A stretch of 64,000 nt of DNA from Amycolatopsis viridis (GCF_011758765.1 NZ_JAANOU010000001.1:3472001-3536000), one strand, 5' to 3'. Shown: positions 27,805-36,220, numbered from the stretch's first letter. Numbers and translations are program-made. Notes: generated by a model not told the origin, from the letters alone.

Positions 27805-28346
27805 GCCGGATCGTCCAGGGCGTGCAGCCGGTCGATCGGGGTGTCCACGGCGGCGCGGGCCGCCCGCACCAGGTCCTCGCCGGGCGCGTCGTAGAAGCAC
27901 AGGCACTTCACCATGTCCTCGCGGACGTAGGTGCGCAGGAAACGGACCTCGGGCACGTCGGCGTAGCGGGGCGCGTTCGCCTTCTTCCGGGCCAGGTAGG
28001 AGTCCATGTCCAGGGTGGCGGGCAGGTCCCATTCCACGAGGTAACCGGCCCGCGGGCGGGCGGCCTTGACCTCGGCGAGATCGGCGCCGACCAGCCGCAC
28101 CTCGGCCGGGGTGCTGACCTCCCGCGCCCCGGCGGGATCGGCCTCGATCTCGGCGCGCAGCTGATCGGCCGCCTCGCGGGCACCGGCCTCCACGACCGCG
28201 AAGACCCGGCCGTGGTCGGCGGTCACCTGCGACTCGATCAGCTCGGCGCCGACGGTCACGGCGGCCTTGCCGAGGCGCTCGAGCAGTTGCGCGGCGGCCT
28301 CCCGGCCCGCGTCTGCGGGGACGACTTCGAACAGGTACAGCGGCAT
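27801..28346 (-). CDS. DUF4242-family protein
   Basis: A 181-residue cytoplasmic protein with DUF4242-like ferredoxin-fold features: MPLYLFEVVPADAG at the start, EVRFLRTYVREDMVKCLCFYDAPGEDLVRAARAAVDTPIDRLHAL near the end. That end segment, with Cys-Leu-Cys and the charged helix, is what defines the family, some members of which bind nickel. ATG 28346 has GAGGAG 7 nt upstream. It is the first full gene of the sulfur operon, 63 nt after the Cys leader peptide. Role is unknown; neighbouring genes suggest a helper of the oxidoreductase step or a metal carrier. Confidence 0.82.
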   Translation of the reverse strand: MPLYLFEVVPADAGREAAAQLLERLGKAAVTVGAELIESQVTADHGRVFAVVEAGAREAADQLRAEIEADPAGAREVSTPAEVRLVGADLAEVKAARPRAGYLVEWDLPATLDMDSYLARKKANAPRYADVPEVRFLRTYVREDMVKCLCFYDAPGEDLVRAARAAVDTPIDRLHALDDPA

Positions 28347-28371
28347 GACGATGCTCCTCGTGACAGAGGTG

Positions 28372-28387
28372 TCCCGCACGAGCGGGA
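28372..28387 (-). promoter_or_regulatory. Hairpin between leader peptide and operon
   Basis: TCCCGC/GCGGGA arms (28372-28377 and 28382-28387) with a 4-nt loop lie 22 nt after the leader-peptide stop and before the GAGGAG ribosome site of the first operon gene. A candidate attenuator element whose folding could depend on ribosome pausing at the tandem Cys codons. The role is inferred. Confidence 0.4.
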
Positions 28388-28409
28388 AGGGGAACAGACC
28401 GGTGCTGGT

Positions 28410-28481
28410 TCAGCGACAGCACGCGCTGGCGACACGCCGGAGGTCGACGTGGCGGCGGCGCACCAGCGCGATCCCGGTCAT
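28410..28481 (-). CDS. Cysteine-responsive leader peptide (23 residues)
   Basis: ATG at 28479-28481, stop 28410-28412. The peptide carries LVRRRHVDLRRVASACCR at its C-terminal end: the RRRHVDL core and a terminal Ser-Ala-Cys-Cys-Arg are the hallmark of actinomycete leader peptides found upstream of sulfur-assimilation operons. In mycobacteria, polycysteine leader ORFs were shown to act as cysteine-responsive attenuators: slow decoding of Cys codons when cysteine is scarce allows expression of the downstream genes. Here the tandem TGC-TGT lies three codons before the stop, followed by a small hairpin and then the operon. Too short for usual gene finders. Its start is 49 nt from the divergent TetR start. 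Confidence 0.88.
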   Translation of the reverse strand: MTGIALVRRRHVDLRRVASACCR

Positions 28482-28499
28482 GGGGACACCGTAATGGAT

Positions 28500-28513
28500 A
28501 GAACGGTCGGTCT
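28500..28513. promoter_or_regulatory. Imperfect palindrome in divergent promoter, likely TetR operator
   Basis: AGAACGGTCGGTCT matches its reverse complement at 10 of 14 positions (AGA-CG--CG-TCT), a form common for TetR-family operators. It sits between the divergent starts of the TetR gene (28531) and the leader peptide (28481), just upstream of the TATGCT -10 box at 28519-28524. Confidence 0.5.
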
Positions 28514-28530
28514 GCCAATATGCTGGGGAG

Positions 28531-29139
28531 GTGTCCACTCCGCGAGATCGCGCACTACCCGCCGAGCGTCTGCTGAGCGCGGCGGCCACCCTGTTCGCCC
28601 GCGACGGGATCCGGGCGGTCGGCGTGGACCGGCTCCTCGCCGAGGCGAAGGTCGCCCGCGCCAGCCTGTACCAGACCTACGGTTCGAAGGACGCCCTGGT
28701 CGTGGCGTACCTGCGGCACCAGGACGAGCAGGACCGCTCCGGCTACGCGCGCGCGTCCGCGGGAGTGACCGATCCGGCCGCGCGACTGCTGCTGGTCTTC
28801 GACCTCGCCGCGAAATCCGCGCGGCGCCGCCGGTTCCGCGGCTGCCTCTACCTCAACGCCGCGACCGAGTTCCCGGACGCGCGGCACCCGGTGATCGGCG
28901 TGGTGCACGACCACCGCGAGTGGCTGCGCGAGCTGTGGCGCTCATGCCTGACCGAGCTCGGGGTCGCCGCCCCGGGTCCACTGGTGGACCGGCTGGTCGT
29001 CCTCTACGACGGCGGGCTGGCCGGCTCGAAGGCGACGCGCAGCACCGAGCCGATCACGCTGGCCCGCGAGATGGCCGCGCAGCTGATCGCGGAGCACCTC
29101 CGCGACGGCGACCGGTCACCGGTTCCGAGCCGGACGTAG
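28531..29139 (+). CDS. TetR/AcrR-family regulator divergent to the sulfur operon
   Basis: A 202-residue repressor. HTH region LLSAAATLFARDGIRAVGVDRLLAEAKVARASLYQTYGSKDALVVAYL (about 13-58) is classic TetR_N; the C-terminal helical domain includes FRGCLYLNAATEFPDARHPV, typical of one TetR subgroup with a small-ligand pocket. GTG 28531 lies 6 nt after a -10-like TATGCT, so the mRNA is probably leaderless. It most likely controls itself and the divergent organosulfur operon through the palindrome at 28500. The last 24 nt overlap the end of the convergent SARP gene. Confidence 0.92.
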   Translation: MSTPRDRALPAERLLSAAATLFARDGIRAVGVDRLLAEAKVARASLYQTYGSKDALVVAYLRHQDEQDRSGYARASAGVTDPAARLLLVFDLAAKSARRRRFRGCLYLNAATEFPDARHPVIGVVHDHREWLRELWRSCLTELGVAAPGPLVDRLVVLYDGGLAGSKATRSTEPITLAREMAAQLIAEHLRDGDRSPVPSRT

Positions 29140-32100
29140 CACGGCCGTATCCACACTGGACGGTGAGGCGCCGCGGAGGTGGTTCCGGCCCGCGGGCAGC
29201 ACCCCGGCGCCGAGCGCACGGTCGGCGTGCACCCGGGCGTCGGCCGCCCAGTGGGGGGCGTTCCACTGGTCGGCGATGGCGGCGGCCCGGGCGAAGTGGG
29301 CGGCGGCCTCGCCGGGGCGGCCGAGGAGAAGGGCGAGTTCCCCGAGCGTGTGGGCGACGGGCCGGACGGCCAGCGACAGGCTCGCCACACCGGCGGGTGG
29401 ACCGTCGCGGTGCGGGAGCAGGTCTGCGTAGACCTCGCCGGCCGCGTCCCGGTCCTGCAGCGCGACGATCGCCATCGCGCGCACGCTCGTCAGGAAGGTG
29501 AAGAAGAAGTCGGGCCGGATCGGGCTCGCTGACCGGCGGACGCGTCGCGCCTCGGTGGTGCGGCCGGCGGCGTGCAGGGCGAGCGCGAGCAGGTCGGCGA
29601 CCAACGGGCCGAACACCGCGTAAAGAGCGCGCACGTCGTCCAGGTGACCGGCGAGCGAGCCGTCGTTCAGCCAGATCGCGGCCCGCGCGAGGCCGAGGAA
29701 GCCCGCGTGCACCGACCCGGCGCGCTCCATGCGCTCGGTGGCTTCGGTGTAGCGGCGCTCGGCCTCAGCGTACCGGCCCTCGATGAGCACCAGGGTCGCC
29801 AGCGCGATCTCGGCGACGCCGATCGCCTCCGGCATCCGGTAGGCACGGGCCAGGTCCAGCGCTTCCCCGATCGCGCGGCGCAGGGTCGCCAGGTCGTTGA
29901 CCGCGCCGGCGTCCACGGCCTGGTTGATCAGCCCCGTCACGCGGTAGACGGGCAGGTCGTGCTCGACCCCGATCTCCACCAGCTCACGGGAATGCTCCGC
30001 CCGCCTGGGGCCGCGGACGAGGACCAGGAGCGCCGCGGCCCGGAGGCGGGGACCGGTGGCGAGGCCGAGTGCTTCCCTCGCCGCCGCCATGACCGTGGGA
30101 TCGTCCTCCCCCACCAGCTCGTCGGCGTAGGCGGTGAGGAGGCGGGACCGCACGTCCGGGGCGAGGTCGGTCCGCTCGAGCAGGCGGCGGAGCCGGTCGA
30201 CGACGGGACGATCGATCGTGGCGTACGTGCGGGCCAGCCAGGGGGTGGGCTCGGTCCACGCGGTGAACGCGGCGATCATCAGGTCGTCGCGGCCGACCGA
30301 CTCGGCGTACTCCACGGCCTGCTTCCGCGTATCCCTGGCCGCAGCGACGGCCCCGGCCCTGATCTGCGCGCGCAGCAGCCTGCCGAGCAGGGCGATGCGC
30401 TCGTCCGGTTCACGCGAGTTGGTGACGGCATCGGCCAGGAGCGCGGCCGCCACATCGTGGGCGTAGCGCGCCTCCGCCAGCTCGGCGGCCCGGACGCAGT
30501 AGCCGACGGCCTTGGGCGATCCCGCCCGCGCGTAGTGATGTGCGAGCGCCGCGACGTCGCCGGCACCGTCCAGCGCGGCGGCGATCCGGGCGTGCATCCT
30601 GGTGGCGCGCAGCAGGCTGACGTCGGCGACCAGCGCGTCCCGGACCAGCGCGTGCACGAACCGGACACGCCCCGGCCCTGGCTCGTCGAGCAGTCCCGCG
30701 ATGACACCGGCGTCCAGCGCGTCCAGCACGGCGTCCTCGCCGGAGTCGGCGGCGCGGACGAGCGCGTCCACCGAGCTTTCCCGGCCGGCCACCGCGGCCA
30801 GCCGCAGGACGGACACCACGCTCTCGGGGAGCCGGGCCAGCCGGCGCCGCAGCACGTCCCGTACGCCCTCGGGCACCTCGGACAGCGCGACCAGGGCGCC
30901 CTCGCCGCTCAGCAGCCGGGCGCTCTCCCGCACGTAGAACGGGTTGCCGCCGGTCCGTTCGGCGATCCCCGCCACGGTCGCGTCGTCGGCCGCGCACTCG
31001 CTGCGGACGAGCTCCGCGACGGCACCGCCGGTCAGTCCGGGCAGGTCCAGCCGCAGGGGCGCGGTGCGGGCGAGGGACCCCAGCGTGTCGGTGAGCCGCT
31101 CGCTCTCGTCCGCGCGGTACGCCGCGACGACCAGAACCGGGGCCCGCACACCGGCGACCCCGCCGAGCAGTTCCAGCGTGGCGGCGTCGGCCCAGTGGAG
31201 GTCGTCGAGGACGACGGCCACCGGCCGGCCGGCGGTCGCGAGCCAGTTCCACACGGCTTGCCGCAGCCGGAACCGCCCGGCCACCGCGTCACCGTCCACC
31301 CGCGCGGAGTCCGACAGCAGCGGCGCCAGGTCGTCCGCGAACGCACCCTGGGCAACGCTCGCCGCCACGCTCCGCACGACCTCGACCCACGCCCACGCGG
31401 GCGGTGCGCCGGCCACCTCGGGGCAGCGCCCGGCGGCGACGAGCCACCCGTCCCGTTCGAGTCGTGCGCCCAGGTGCTCCAGCAGCGCCGACTTGCCGAG
31501 CCCCGCCTCCCCGGTGACGAGCGCGACGCGCGCCCCATCGGTGGCCGCCTCCCCGGCGGCGGCCACCAGCGCCGCCAGCTCGCCCTCCCGCCCCACGAAC
31601 GTCGCTGTGCCGGGTCCGCTCCGCGAAGGCGCGGGCCCGGACAGCCGGGGGCGGGGCGTGTCCGGAGTGGACGGTGGGACGGCGGCGCGCAGGACGTCCG
31701 TGCGCTGCGCGAGGATCGCCGCTTCCAGTGCCGCCAGGTCCGGGCCGGGGTCGAGGCCGAGCTCGTCGGCGAAGGTGGCACGGGCGCGGCGGAGCGCGGC
31801 CAGGGCGTCGGCCTGACGGCCGCTGCTCCACAGCGCGAGAGCGTGCAGGCGCCAGCCCCCCTCGCGCAGCGGATCATCGCGGGTGAGACCTTCCGCCTCG
31901 GGCACCACGGCGGCGGGGTCGCCGAGACGCAGTCCCGCCGCGACGCGCAGTTCGCGGGCGACCAGGCGCAGCTCGTTCAGCCGGGCTTTCTCGGCGGCGG
32001 CCCACGGCTCGTCGGCGACCTCGGCGAACGCCGGTCCCCGCCACAGCGCCAGTGCCTCGTCCAGCTGGGCACGGCAGTCACCCGGATCGGCGAGCGCACG

Positions 32101-32445
32101 GGCCTGCCCGAGCAACTCCTCGAAGCGCCAGGCGTCCACCGCCTCCGGTGGCAGCCGCAGTGCGTAGCCGGGCGGTGCGCTCACCAGCAGGCGGGCGGGG
32201 CTGCGCGGCGGACGGCCGGGTTCCAGCAACCGGCGCAGGTTCGACACGTACGCCTGCAACGAGGTCAGGGCGCGCGAGGGCGGTTCGCCGCGCCACAGGT
32301 CCTCGACCATCCGGTCGACCGGGACGACCTGCCCGCGCGCCGCCACCAGCAGGGCCAGCACCCCGCGCTGCCGCGGCCCGCCGAGGCGAACGGGCTCACC
32401 GCCGACCTCGGCCGCGAAGGAGCCCAACACCCGGATCAAGACCAT
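29116..32445 (-). CDS. SARP-type (BTAD) regulator with AAA ATPase and TPR-like region
   Basis: Large regulator of 1109 residues. OmpR-like winged helix (VRLGGPRQRGVLALLVAARGQVVPVDRMVEDLWRGEPP, about 1-95), bacterial transcriptional activator domain BTAD (about 100-245), linker, AAA ATPase beginning TFVGREGELAALVAAA with Walker A TGEAGLGKS near residue 310 and Walker B VAVVLDDLHWAD, then about 500 residues of TPR-like helices. AfsR/SARP-LAL architecture, often cluster-situated activators of secondary metabolism. ATG 32445 gives MVLIRVLGSF; an ATG four codons earlier (32457) is an alternative. No biosynthetic cluster is in view, so the target is unknown. It converges with and overlaps the TetR gene by 24 nt. 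Confidence 0.92.
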   Translation of the reverse strand: MVLIRVLGSFAAEVGGEPVRLGGPRQRGVLALLVAARGQVVPVDRMVEDLWRGEPPSRALTSLQAYVSNLRRLLEPGRPPRSPARLLVSAPPGYALRLPPEAVDAWRFEELLGQARALADPGDCRAQLDEALALWRGPAFAEVADEPWAAAEKARLNELRLVARELRVAAGLRLGDPAAVVPEAEGLTRDDPLREGGWRLHALALWSSGRQADALAALRRARATFADELGLDPGPDLAALEAAILAQRTDVLRAAVPPSTPDTPRPRLSGPAPSRSGPGTATFVGREGELAALVAAAGEAATDGARVALVTGEAGLGKSALLEHLGARLERDGWLVAAGRCPEVAGAPPAWAWVEVVRSVAASVAQGAFADDLAPLLSDSARVDGDAVAGRFRLRQAVWNWLATAGRPVAVVLDDLHWADAATLELLGGVAGVRAPVLVVAAYRADESERLTDTLGSLARTAPLRLDLPGLTGGAVAELVRSECAADDATVAGIAERTGGNPFYVRESARLLSGEGALVALSEVPEGVRDVLRRRLARLPESVVSVLRLAAVAGRESSVDALVRAADSGEDAVLDALDAGVIAGLLDEPGPGRVRFVHALVRDALVADVSLLRATRMHARIAAALDGAGDVAALAHHYARAGSPKAVGYCVRAAELAEARYAHDVAAALLADAVTNSREPDERIALLGRLLRAQIRAGAVAAARDTRKQAVEYAESVGRDDLMIAAFTAWTEPTPWLARTYATIDRPVVDRLRRLLERTDLAPDVRSRLLTAYADELVGEDDPTVMAAAREALGLATGPRLRAAALLVLVRGPRRAEHSRELVEIGVEHDLPVYRVTGLINQAVDAGAVNDLATLRRAIGEALDLARAYRMPEAIGVAEIALATLVLIEGRYAEAERRYTEATERMERAGSVHAGFLGLARAAIWLNDGSLAGHLDDVRALYAVFGPLVADLLALALHAAGRTTEARRVRRSASPIRPDFFFTFLTSVRAMAIVALQDRDAAGEVYADLLPHRDGPPAGVASLSLAVRPVAHTLGELALLLGRPGEAAAHFARAAAIADQWNAPHWAADARVHADRALGAGVLPAGRNHLRGASPSSVDTAVLRPARNR

Positions 32446-32556
32446 GACGTGGCCCATCGTATGTGGCGGTCGCCTGCGCTCCAAGCCAGTTCCAAGGCCC
32501 TTCCAACACCCCGGGAGCAGTCTTGCTCACGTCGAACCGATGAAGGGCAGGAACAG

Positions 32557-33198
32557 ATGCCGGTCAACACCCAGGAGATGGAGATCGTCCACCGAGCCTT
32601 CCGCCGCGAGTCCCGGCTGCTGCCGGAGCTCGTCGCCGCGGTCGCGCCCGGGGACACCGCACGGGCCAAGGTGATCGCCGACCACTTCCGCGACTACCGG
32701 CTGGGGCTGAAGAACCACCACGAGGGCGAGGACGAGCTGCTGTGGCCACCGCTGCTGTCCCGGGTCGATCTGGAGGCGGACGTCGTCCTGCGCATGGAGG
32801 CCCAGCACGAGCGCGTCGCGGCCACCCTGGCGAAGCTGGATGCCGTGGTCCCGCAGTGGGAGTCCACCGCGGGTGCCGACGAGCGCGACACGCTCGTGGC
32901 CGTCCTCGCCGACCACCGGGCGGTCCTGCTCGAACACCTCGACGACGAGGAAACCACTCTCCTCCCGCTCGCGGCTGAGCACCTCACCGAGGGGGAATGG
33001 AGTGCCCAGGGCGACCACCTGGTGGCCAACACGCCCAAGCTCACCCTGCTCACGCTCCTCGGCCTCGTGCTGGAGGACGCGAACCGGGCCGAGCGCGCGA
33101 CGCTGCTGTCCGCCCTGCCGGCACCGGTACGCGTCATCTGGCACGTGCTCGGCCGCCCCCGTTACGCCCGCCACATCCGCCGCGTCCGCGCGGCCTGA
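32557..33198 (+). CDS. Hemerythrin-domain protein
   Basis: A 213-residue cytoplasmic four-helix-bundle protein. Candidate di-iron ligands: H12, H54/H55 and E59 in KNHHEGEDELLWP, H84, H127 and E131 in LEHLDDEETTLLP. The C-terminal third, with VIWHVLGRPRYARHIRRVRAA, is a basic extension. ATG 32557 has GCAGGA upstream. It is divergent from the SARP gene (111-nt gap) and followed 18 nt later by a small membrane protein. Such proteins bind oxygen or nitric oxide or sense iron and redox state; specific role unknown. Confidence 0.88.
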   Translation: MPVNTQEMEIVHRAFRRESRLLPELVAAVAPGDTARAKVIADHFRDYRLGLKNHHEGEDELLWPPLLSRVDLEADVVLRMEAQHERVAATLAKLDAVVPQWESTAGADERDTLVAVLADHRAVLLEHLDDEETTLLPLAAEHLTEGEWSAQGDHLVANTPKLTLLTLLGLVLEDANRAERATLLSALPAPVRVIWHVLGRPRYARHIRRVRAA

Positions 33199-33216
33199 CC
33201 TCCTCCGGAGACCACC

Positions 33217-33633
33217 ATGTCACTCAAAACCGTCAACACCGCCCTGACCACCGCCGGCATCCTGTTCATCCTCTACATCGGACTGTCCTATCTGGTGGCC
33301 CCCGGGACCATCGCACCGGGCTTCGGCCTGCCGGACTGGCCTTCCGGCGACGGTGACGGCTTCCTGATCCTCAAGGGCGTCCGGGACACCGTGTCCGGCC
33401 TCGTCCTGGCCGTCCTGCTGCTGACCGGTCACCGCCGGGCCCTGGGCTTCGTCCTGCTGGCCGAGGCCGTCACCCCGTTCGGCGACATGACCACCGTGCT
33501 CGCCCACCACGGCTCCGCGGCCATCGCATTCGGCGTCCACGGCCTGACCGCAACGGTGATCGTCGTCATCGGGCTGCTGACCCTGCGCGAGACCCGCACG
33601 GTCACCGCCGCCCCGGCGCCGGCGCTGAGCTGA
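33217..33633 (+). CDS. DUF4267-family small membrane protein
   Basis: A 138-residue protein with four hydrophobic segments (about 9-29, 55-72, 77-95, 101-121). APGFGLPDWPSGDGDGFLILKGVRDTVSGLVLAVLL matches the DUF4267 pattern. ATG 33217 with GGAG upstream. It is 18 nt after the hemerythrin gene, so likely co-transcribed. Function unknown. Confidence 0.82.
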   Translation: MSLKTVNTALTTAGILFILYIGLSYLVAPGTIAPGFGLPDWPSGDGDGFLILKGVRDTVSGLVLAVLLLTGHRRALGFVLLAEAVTPFGDMTTVLAHHGSAAIAFGVHGLTATVIVVIGLLTLRETRTVTAAPAPALS

Positions 33634-33818
33634 CGGCCGCGTCCGATCGATGCCGGACGGAACGCGGGTGTCCGGGGTTCGACGGCCCCGGGCACCGCGC
33701 CGCGAGAGTGGTACGGCAGCGGCCGCTGCTTCGCACCGCCGGCGGCCCGGCCGCCGACTACGCTCGTCCGCGGAGCCGGTCACCGGAGACCGGCCGGGCG
33801 AGACCCGGGAGGTTTTCC

Positions 33819-34595
33819 ATGCCCGTACTGGCCGACCTGGTGACCGCGCTGCGGACCGGCGGCGTCGAGGTCGTGGACCTGACGGCGCCGCTCTCGGCGA
33901 GCACCCCGGTGTTGCAGCTGCCACCGCCCTTCGCCAACACCGCGAGCTTCCAGTTGACCGAGATCAGCCGCTACGACGACCGGGGCCCGCGCTGGTACTG
34001 GAACGACATCCACACCGGCGAGCACGTCGGCACCCACGTCGACGCACCCGTCCACTGGCTCTCCGGCAAGGACGGGCCCAGCGTGGACCGGATCCCGCTG
34101 CGCACGCTGATCGGGCCCGCGGCGGTGCTCGACGCGTCGGACCGGGTCGCCGACGACCCGGACTTCCTCCTCGGTATCGACGACGTCCGGCGGTGGGAAC
34201 GCGACCACGGCCCCCTGCCCGAGGGCGGGTGGCTGCTCTACCGCACGGGGTGGGACGCGCGCTCCGGCGACCAGGCGGACTTCCTCAACGCCGGCGACGG
34301 CGTCTCGCACACCCCGGGTGTCTCGCCGGAGTGCGCCCAGTGGCTGGCCGAGGAAGCCCCGATCGCGGGATTCGGGGTGGAGACCGTGGGCACCGACGCC
34401 GGCCGCGCCGCCGAGCTGGATCCGATCTTCCCGTGCCACGACCGGCTGCTGGGCGCGGGCAAGTGCGGGCTGACCCAGCTGCGCAACCTCGCCCAGCTGC
34501 CCCCGGCCGGCGCCCTGCTGGTCGTCTCGCCGCTGCCGATCGTCGGCGGCTCGGGCAGCCCGGCGCGCGTCTACGCGTTCGTGGAGCGGTCGTGA
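33819..34595 (+). CDS. Cyclase-family (KynB-like) metal-dependent hydrolase
   Basis: PF04199 cyclase-family enzyme of 258 residues. Metal motif H69-x3-H73-x-D75-x3-H79 (EHVGTHVDAPVHW) is complete, as in kynurenine formamidases and isatin hydrolases. GWLLYRTGWDAR and GVSPECAQWLAEEAPIAGFGVETVGTDAG are further family segments. ATG 33819 has GGGAGG 8 nt upstream. Its stop overlaps the GTG of the ThDP enzyme gene by 4 nt, so the two probably act in one pathway, for example a lactone or amide opened and then a 2-oxo acid decarboxylated. Substrate unknown. Confidence 0.9.
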   Translation: MPVLADLVTALRTGGVEVVDLTAPLSASTPVLQLPPPFANTASFQLTEISRYDDRGPRWYWNDIHTGEHVGTHVDAPVHWLSGKDGPSVDRIPLRTLIGPAAVLDASDRVADDPDFLLGIDDVRRWERDHGPLPEGGWLLYRTGWDARSGDQADFLNAGDGVSHTPGVSPECAQWLAEEAPIAGFGVETVGTDAGRAAELDPIFPCHDRLLGAGKCGLTQLRNLAQLPPAGALLVVSPLPIVGGSGSPARVYAFVERS

Positions 34596-36220
34596 TCGTC
34601 GCCGAAGCGGTGGGCAACGCCCTGGCCCGGCTGGGCGCGGGCCCGGTCTTCGGCGTGGTGGGCAGCGGAAACTTCCACGTCACCAACGCCCTGCGCGCCG
34701 CCGGGGCCGCCTTCTACGCCACCCGGCACGAAGGCGGGGCGGCCACCGCCGCCGACGCGTGCGCCCGGATGAGCGGCCGGGTCGCGATCGTGACGACCCA
34801 CCAGGGCCCGGGGCTGGCCAACGCCGTCACCGGCATCGGCGAGGCGGCCAAGAGCCGCACCCCGCTGATCGTGCTCACCGCCGACACCCCCGCCGACGAT
34901 CCGCTCAACAACTTCCGCATCGACCAGGACGGCCTGGCCCGTGCGGTCGGCGCGGTCGCCGACCGCGTGCACGGCCCGGGCACCGCGGTCGCCGACACCG
35001 TCCGCGCCTACCGGACGGCGCTGCACGAGCGCCGGACCGTCGTGCTCAACCTGCCGCTCGACGTCCAGGCGATGCCCGCTCCGCCACCGCAGCCGCTCGC
35101 GCCGGTCGAAGATCCACCGGTGGTGCAGCCGGATCCCGCCGCGGTCACCGAACTGGCCGCGCTGATCGCCGCCGCGCGGCGGCCGGTGTTCATCGCCGGC
35201 CGCGGTGGCCGGGGCGCGGGGGCGGAAATCCGGGCGCTGGCGGACGCGTCCGGCGCGCTGCTCGCGACGTCCGCGGTGGCGCACGGGCTGTTCCACGACG
35301 ACCCGTGGGCGCTGGGCATCTCCGGCGGTTTCGCGTCACCGCTGGCCGCGGAGCTGATCCACGACGCGGACCTCGTCGTCGGCTGGGGTTGTGCGCTCAA
35401 CCGCTGGACCACGCGCCAGGGCAGGCTGATCGGCCCCGGCACCCGGCTGGCGCAGGTGGACGTGGCGGCGGACGCGCTGGGTGCGCACCGCCCGGTGGAT
35501 CTCGGCGTGCCCGGCGACGCGGCCGCCACCGCCCGCGCGGTCCTCGCCGAGCTGGGCGACCGGCCCGCGCCCGGCTACCGCTCCCCCGACCTGCGCGCCC
35601 GGATCGCGGCCCGTGGGCGCTGGTCCACCGCCGACTTCACCGACGAGTCGACCGGTGAGCTGATCGATCCGCGGACCCTGTCGGTGGCGCTGGACCGGAT
35701 CCTGCCCGCCGAGCGCGTGGTGTCGGTGGATTCCGGCAACTTCATGGGCTATCCCAGCGCCTACCTCGGGGTGCCGGACGAGTTCGGGTTCTGCTTCACG
35801 CAGGCGTTCCAGTCGATCGGGCTGGGACTGGCCACGGCGATCGGCGCCGCGATCGCCCAGCCCGGCAGGCTGCCGGTCGCGGCACTGGGCGACGGCGGCT
35901 TCCACATGGCGGCCGCCGAACTGGACACCGCGGTCCGGCTGGGGCTGCCGCTGGTGGTGATCGTGTACGACGACGCCGCCTACGGTGCCGAGGTCCACCA
36001 CTTCACCGGCGACCACACCACCATCCGCTTCCCGTCCACCGATATCGCGGCCATCGCCCGCGGCTTCGGCTGCACCGGCGTCACCGTCCGCACCACCGGC
36101 GATCTGCGGGCCGTCACGGACTGGCTCGCCGGGCCGCGCGAGGCCCCGCTCCTGGTCGACGCGAAGATCACCGACGACGGCGGGTCGTGGTGGCTCGCCG
36201 AGGCGTTCCACGGGCACTAA
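34592..36220 (+). CDS. ThDP-dependent enzyme, acetolactate-synthase/decarboxylase-like
   Basis: A 542-residue ThDP enzyme with the three usual domains: PYR domain (VGSGNFHVTNALRAAGAAFYATRHEGGAATAADACARMSG, catalytic Glu in the RHE segment), central domain (VFIAGRGGRGAGAEI) and PP domain with GDGGFHMAAAELDTAVRLGLPLVVIVYDDAAYG as the GDG...D-type ThDP motif. ERxVSVDSGNFMGYPSAYL is conserved. GTG 34592 overlaps the cyclase stop (GTGA). FAD is probably not needed, judging by the motif-poor central domain. The stop codon is the first of five tandem in-frame stops (36212-36256). Confidence 0.9.
   Translation: MIVAEAVGNALARLGAGPVFGVVGSGNFHVTNALRAAGAAFYATRHEGGAATAADACARMSGRVAIVTTHQGPGLANAVTGIGEAAKSRTPLIVLTADTPADDPLNNFRIDQDGLARAVGAVADRVHGPGTAVADTVRAYRTALHERRTVVLNLPLDVQAMPAPPPQPLAPVEDPPVVQPDPAAVTELAALIAAARRPVFIAGRGGRGAGAEIRALADASGALLATSAVAHGLFHDDPWALGISGGFASPLAAELIHDADLVVGWGCALNRWTTRQGRLIGPGTRLAQVDVAADALGAHRPVDLGVPGDAAATARAVLAELGDRPAPGYRSPDLRARIAARGRWSTADFTDESTGELIDPRTLSVALDRILPAERVVSVDSGNFMGYPSAYLGVPDEFGFCFTQAFQSIGLGLATAIGAAIAQPGRLPVAALGDGGFHMAAAELDTAVRLGLPLVVIVYDDAAYGAEVHHFTGDHTTIRFPSTDIAAIARGFGCTGVTVRTTGDLRAVTDWLAGPREAPLLVDAKITDDGGSWWLAEAFHGH

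Noticed and set aside
29572-32556. Long plus-strand open frame opposite the SARP gene, fused to the hemerythrin gene
   Set aside because: Antisense shadow typical of high-GC DNA; composition (Gly/Arg/His/Gln-rich) has no protein character. The hemerythrin gene starts at 32557 with its own ribosome site.
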